A DNA stretch of 64,000 nucleotides, from assembly GCA_947503145.1 (NCBI GenBank), contig CANNCP010000001.1:310001-374000 (forward strand), in the 5' to 3' direction. Position 1 is the first letter of the stretch. Every line of letters begins with the position of its first letter. This stretch comes from an uncultured Roseovarius sp. Its GTDB lineage: Bacteria > Pseudomonadota > Alphaproteobacteria > Rhodobacterales > Rhodobacteraceae. The translations under genes and the position numbers were made by a program. The notes beneath the pieces were generated by a model. The model did no database searches, was not told where the DNA came from, and was given only the letters and a program-made list of their open reading frames with translations. This document shows, piece by piece, positions 61,848-64,000 of this stretch.

Positions 61848-63335
61848 GTGCTCAAACTGACAAGACGGGCGGCTTTGTTGGGCGGCGGCGTATGGCTGGG
61901 GGCTTGGGCAACCCGGCGTCATGCTGCGGAGTTGCCCAGCACGGCAGGCACTCTATCGCTCGCTCCGTCCGGTGATACTGATACACTCAACGACGCCAGC
62001 GGCCTCAGCGAAACTCCGATTTTTCGCCACATTACGCTGCGTGACGATCCCGGCGATTCCCTCGTCGCGGCCCTGCGCCGCGAGATCGCCGAGGCAACCT
62101 CCGAAGGCCGACCCGTCAATATTGGTGCAGCCCGTCATTCCATGGGGGGGCATTCGATCCCGCGGGACGGGCATGCGATCACTTTTGATAATGGCTGGGT
62201 CGAGGCGGATACAGCCGCCGGTATCATGCAGGTCCATGCCGGCGCCCGCTGGAGCCACGTCATCGCCGTGCTCGATCCGCTTGGCTACGGGCCGAAAGTG
62301 ATGCAGTCCAACAATGATTTCGGTGTTGCCGCCGCCTTTTGTGTCAACGCCCATGGCTGGCCGGTGCGGATGGGGCCGATGGGCACCACCGTGCGCAGCT
62401 TTGACATGGTCCTGCCGGACGGCGAACTGGTGACGTGCTCGCGCACGCAGAATGTCGATCTCTTCGGCATGACAATGGGCGGTTACGGCCTGACCGGCGC
62501 GATCACCCGGATGCAGGTCGAGATTGCCGCGAACCAGCGCCTGAAACCCACGTTCGAGAAAATGCCGACAGCAGAACTGGGCAGCCGGTTCATGGCCGCT
62601 TTGGTGGACGATCAGGTCAGCATGGCTTACGCTCATCTCAATGTGGACCGGGATACATTTTTCGAGCGCGCGCTGTTGGTCACCTACCGCCCTTCCGGCG
62701 ATCAGGATGATCTGCCTGCTGCGCGCACCTCGGGGCTGACGGCACGTATCGCGCGCCACGTTTACCGCGCGCAGTTGGGGCGCGAACGGATGAAACGATT
62801 GCGCTGGTGGACCGAAACCGACCTCGGGCCGAGGTTTTCCAGCGGCCGCGTCACGCGTAACAGCCTGCTCAACGAACCGGTGATCACGCTGGACGACAGC
62901 AATCCGCTGTACACCGATATTCTGCATGAATATTTCGTCAGCCCGGACCGCTTTGCGGATTTCGTGACGATTTGCCGCGAGGTGATCCCGACATCGTATC
63001 AATCATTGCTCAACGTCACGCTGCGCTTCGTCGATGCCGATCCCGACAGTTGGCTTTCCTATGCCCGGGCCCCGCGCATCGCTGCCGCCATGTCCTTCAG
63101 CCAGGAGATGACCCTGCGCGCTGAGGCGGACATGCAGCGTCTCACCCGCGAACTGATCTACCGCGTCATGGAAATCGGCGGCACCTATTACCTGCCTTAC
63201 CGTCCGCACGCCACGGTCGGGCAATTCTCCGACGCCTATCCACGCGCTCGGGTCTTTGCCGCTGCAAAGCGCGAAATCGACCCAGAACTTTCCTTTCGGA
63301 ATGCCCTGTGGGACAAGTATCTGGAGCCGCTATGA
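61848..63335 (+). CDS. FAD-binding oxidase, VAO/aldonolactone oxidase type, Tat-exported
   Basis: A 495-residue flavoprotein of the VAO family. The N-terminus has a twin-arginine-like signal (TRRAALLGGGVWLGAWA). The FAD domain shows NIGAARHSMGGHSIPRDGHA, IMQVHAGARWSHVIAVLDPL and AAFCVNAHGWPVRMGPMGTT (the His-containing FAD loop), and the C-terminus YYLPYRPHATVGQFSDAYPR resembles sugar-1,4-lactone oxidases. Start is GTG. Substrate unknown; export suggests periplasmic oxidation of a sugar or sugar lactone. Its stop overlaps the next small ORF by four bases. Confidence 0.85.
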   Translation: MLKLTRRAALLGGGVWLGAWATRRHAAELPSTAGTLSLAPSGDTDTLNDASGLSETPIFRHITLRDDPGDSLVAALRREIAEATSEGRPVNIGAARHSMGGHSIPRDGHAITFDNGWVEADTAAGIMQVHAGARWSHVIAVLDPLGYGPKVMQSNNDFGVAAAFCVNAHGWPVRMGPMGTTVRSFDMVLPDGELVTCSRTQNVDLFGMTMGGYGLTGAITRMQVEIAANQRLKPTFEKMPTAELGSRFMAALVDDQVSMAYAHLNVDRDTFFERALLVTYRPSGDQDDLPAARTSGLTARIARHVYRAQLGRERMKRLRWWTETDLGPRFSSGRVTRNSLLNEPVITLDDSNPLYTDILHEYFVSPDRFADFVTICREVIPTSYQSLLNVTLRFVDADPDSWLSYARAPRIAAAMSFSQEMTLRAEADMQRLTRELIYRVMEIGGTYYLPYRPHATVGQFSDAYPRARVFAAAKREIDPELSFRNALWDKYLEPL

Positions 63336-63520
63336 GCGCACCAAAGAAAATTCACTTCGGCTATTTCAACACCCTTCCGGGCGCTGCCGCGCTCAATTAC
63401 ATCCCCGGCCTCACTGATGCTCAGGTTCTGGCCTTCGGTATCTTCGCGCTCTGGGCTGGGCTGCGGGGGCGCCCCCTTGCAAGCACGCTACCGCTACGCC
63501 ATGTAACGCGAGGAATGTGA
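63332..63520 (+). CDS. Small hypothetical protein overlapping the oxidase gene
   Basis: A 62-residue ORF starting MSAPKKIHFGYFNTLPGAAA with an ATGA overlap on the oxidase stop, and a hydrophobic stretch LTDAQVLAFGIFALWAGL. I do not recognise it. It may be the start of a gene truncated by a frameshift, since the C-terminal part (GRPLASTLPLRHVTRGM) looks unstructured. Confidence 0.35.
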   Translation: MSAPKKIHFGYFNTLPGAAALNYIPGLTDAQVLAFGIFALWAGLRGRPLASTLPLRHVTRGM

Positions 63521-63546
63521 AACCGTAGATGTTGGGACGAAACCAG

Positions 63547-64000
63547 ATGATTGAACTTGGCGGCCAGACCCCCGCAACCGACCTGATCAAGGATGTCTCG
63601 GAGGCCAGTTTTATGGCTGAAGTTGTCGAGATGTCGCAGACGATTCCCGTGATCGTCGATTTCTGGGCGCCGTGGTGCGGCCCGTGCAAGACGCTGGGTC
63701 CCGCACTTGAGGCGGCAGTGACCAAGGCAAAGGGCGCAGTGCGCATGGCCAAGGTCAACGTTGACGAGAACCAGGGCATCGCAGGCCAGTTGCAGATTCA
63801 ATCAATCCCCACGGTCTATGCCTTCTGGAAGGGTCAGCCGGTCGATGGGTTCCAGGGCGCTGTCCCACCTTCGGAAATCGACGCTTTCGTGGCACGGGTG
63901 GTCGAGGCTGCGGGCGGCGCTGCGGACGAGGGTAACGGACTGGACGATGCGCTTGATGCTGCAGACGAAATGCTGGAGGCAGGTGCCGCGAGCGACGCCG
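63547..64000 (+). CDS. Thioredoxin-domain co-chaperone (YbbN/CnoX-like), cut by window end
   Basis: A thioredoxin-fold protein with the active site WAPWCGPCKTLGP in IPVIVDFWAPWCGPC, and the cis-Pro loop QIQSIPTVYAFWKGQP. After the thioredoxin domain (to about residue 115) the reading continues with an acidic, helical tail (ADEGNGLDDALDAADEMLE), like YbbN-type proteins that add TPR repeats. The rest lies beyond base 64000. Start at MIELGGQTP fits homologues better than an ATG 18 bases upstream. Confidence 0.88.
   Translation, partial: MIELGGQTPATDLIKDVSEASFMAEVVEMSQTIPVIVDFWAPWCGPCKTLGPALEAAVTKAKGAVRMAKVNVDENQGIAGQLQIQSIPTVYAFWKGQPVDGFQGAVPPSEIDAFVARVVEAAGGAADEGNGLDDALDAADEMLEAGAASDA

Overview
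The window reads as a chromosomal stretch of a Roseobacter-group alphaproteobacterium (Rhodobacterales). This rests on gene content and order: a gene transfer agent (GTA) tail cluster, a CcrM-type GANTC methyltransferase, PetP/PetR-like regulators, an ectoine/hydroxyectoine catabolic block, an alphaproteobacterial pyruvate dehydrogenase operon with a lipoylated E1 beta, and a DUF4170-waaA-lpxK block. Most of the window is G+C-rich with dense, often 4-nt-overlapping genes. I saw no rRNA, tRNA or CRISPR.

Layout. 0-3.9 kb: truB (cut by the window edge), a DUF2233 glycosidase and rbfA on the minus strand, then dapB and a DUF4105 membrane protein on the plus strand. 4-7 kb: an accessory patch of visibly lower G+C with a family-25 glycosyltransferase, a frameshifted IS481-type transposase relic and a SecD-P1-like orphan. 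7-9 kb: msrB-msrA and a DMT exporter. 9-16.7 kb: putrescine uptake and catabolism (FAD oxidase, PotFGHI-like ABC transporter, GntR regulator, class III aminotransferase). 17.5-28.6 kb: ectoine/diaminobutyrate catabolism (doeA divergent from eutB-eutC-doeX-doeD), followed by a second polyamine-type ABC transporter with unusual permeases. 28.9-31.1 kb: ilvE and petP-petR. 31.3-35 kb: a membrane protein with a C-terminal winged helix, small exported proteins, rnhB and ccrM. 35-45.3 kb: bicupin, AlkB-type hydroxylase, mutY, DciA-like protein, DsbA, CoA transferase, lpxK-waaA-DUF4170, ribA and an OmpR-type regulator. 45.5-49.3 kb: pdhA-pdhB-pdhC. 49.5-50.7 kb: cysE and a DksA-like zinc finger protein. 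50.8-60.7 kb: GTA genes g15 to g4, minus strand. 60.9-64 kb: xthA, a VAO-family oxidase, a small ORF and a thioredoxin-like protein cut by the window end.

The most notable observation is that the GTA is broken. The capsid gene (g5) runs directly into the 3' part of the head-closure gene (g7): the capsid C-terminus, all of g6 and the start of g7 are missing. The packaging/portal end (g1-g3.5) is also absent, because g4 is followed by xthA. The tail and baseplate genes g8-g15 are nevertheless all open. This is either recent decay or retention of a tail-only module.

Smaller-scale structure: two families of dispersed palindromic elements sit between genes (one core TTAAAGTGTT..CGCCTT, one core GCCCCGGA-N5-TCCGGGGC). 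Strong hairpins follow both substrate-binding-protein genes of the ABC operons. Two GANTC sites lie just upstream of ccrM, and an 18-bp palindrome lies just upstream of pdhA. All identifications come from reading sequence and recalled family features; no database search was run.
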